Notes under the pieces: generated by a model
What the model was told of the DNA's origin: nothing
The model's input: only the letters and a program-made list of their open reading frames with translations
Database searches by the model: none
Source: CAWFKW01 sp963816535
GTDB taxonomy: Bacteria > Bacteroidota > Ignavibacteria > Tepidaquicellales > OLB5
Length of the DNA stretch: 64,000 bases
Assembly (NCBI GenBank): GCA_963816535.1
Contig: CAWFKW010000002.1
Coordinates: forward strand, 85,451-149,450
Direction of reading: 5' to 3'
Shown: positions 63,831 through 64,000 of the stretch, in pieces
How positions within the stretch are numbered: position 1 is the first letter of the stretch
Layout: each line of letters begins with the position of its first letter
Made by a program: the position numbers and the translations under genes

Positions 63831-64000
63831 TGGCATACGTGACGCGCTGCAATGCTGAGCACTGCTCGAGGCCTCCAGACCTCGCCGCTTCTGCTCAAGT
63901 GCGCAGAGTCAGCGATGGAGCGTACTAGATATTCAGAGTCATCTCCTGTGGAGGTAAGAATCCCCTGGTGAAGGGGTGAAGGTTCCGATTCCGTTCGGAA
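63831..64000. other. Non-coding tail of the window
   Basis: No reading frame with coding character, no clear terminator and no repeat was seen in these 170 bases. Confidence 0.6.

Overview
The window is two unrelated stretches of DNA joined near base 52,940, and probably more than two. Bases 1 to about 52,930 are AT-leaning, densely coded and almost free of frameshifts. They look like a free-living member of the Bacteroidota/Ignavibacteria side of the FCB group. The grounds are two type IX secretion C-terminal domains with the YPNPFNPTT motif, TonB/BtuG-type outer-membrane uptake, frequent TTG starts, and short intergenic hairpin repeats. Bases about 52,940 to 64,000 are GC-richer, carry mobile-element and toxin-antitoxin type genes, and contain many frameshifted or truncated genes. 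They resemble accessory DNA of a soil acidobacterium-like organism. The simplest reading is a chimeric metagenomic contig.

Left part, in order: cell-surface polysaccharide genes (GT4 glycosyltransferase, polyprenyl-phosphate sugar-1-phosphate transferase, GT39-like membrane protein); an amidohydrolase that has lost its metal ligands; an aspartylglucosaminidase-type Ntn hydrolase; a GNAT acetyltransferase; a DUF4159 plus DUF4175-like pair; a type IX-secreted WD-like protein; a YfhO-like membrane protein; MltG with an ABC-2-like permease; a large secreted metzincin-like protein; UDP-GlcNAc 2-epimerase; an NfrB-like GT2; TsaD and MgtE; and a PAP2 phosphatase.

The most informative block is 30,652 to 44,268, all on the minus strand. 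A cobalamin riboswitch with its own intrinsic terminator precedes a BtuG-like propeller lipoprotein, a BtuB-like TonB receptor, a DUF6580 membrane protein (possible vitamin transporter component), MetH, LarE, LarB, LarC, a BFD-like ferredoxin, a UPF0200-like kinase, dCMP deaminase, CobA adenosyltransferase and a second BtuG-like lipoprotein. The layout suggests one long vitamin-B12 acquisition and use operon that also carries the nickel-pincer cofactor genes.

After it come a YdcF-like protein, NusB, an MFS transporter, a beta-barrel protein, a thioredoxin, a GT9 glycosyltransferase, endonuclease III and an Omp28-like type IX-secreted protein, whose promoter is cut by the join.

Right part: a frameshifted repeat-like protein remnant (to about 53,880); a second apparent join; a truncated gene; then a plasmid/ICE-like backbone. 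The backbone has a DUF6094 methyltransferase with a duplicated 3' tail, several antitoxins, an AbiEii-type nucleotidyltransferase with its partner, a receiver-only response regulator, a decayed cytochrome c, a frameshifted HipA-like kinase, a Rad52-family annealing protein and a HigBA-type module. A cluster of degenerate direct repeats and a type-B carboxylesterase follow. No tRNA, rRNA or CRISPR array was seen.
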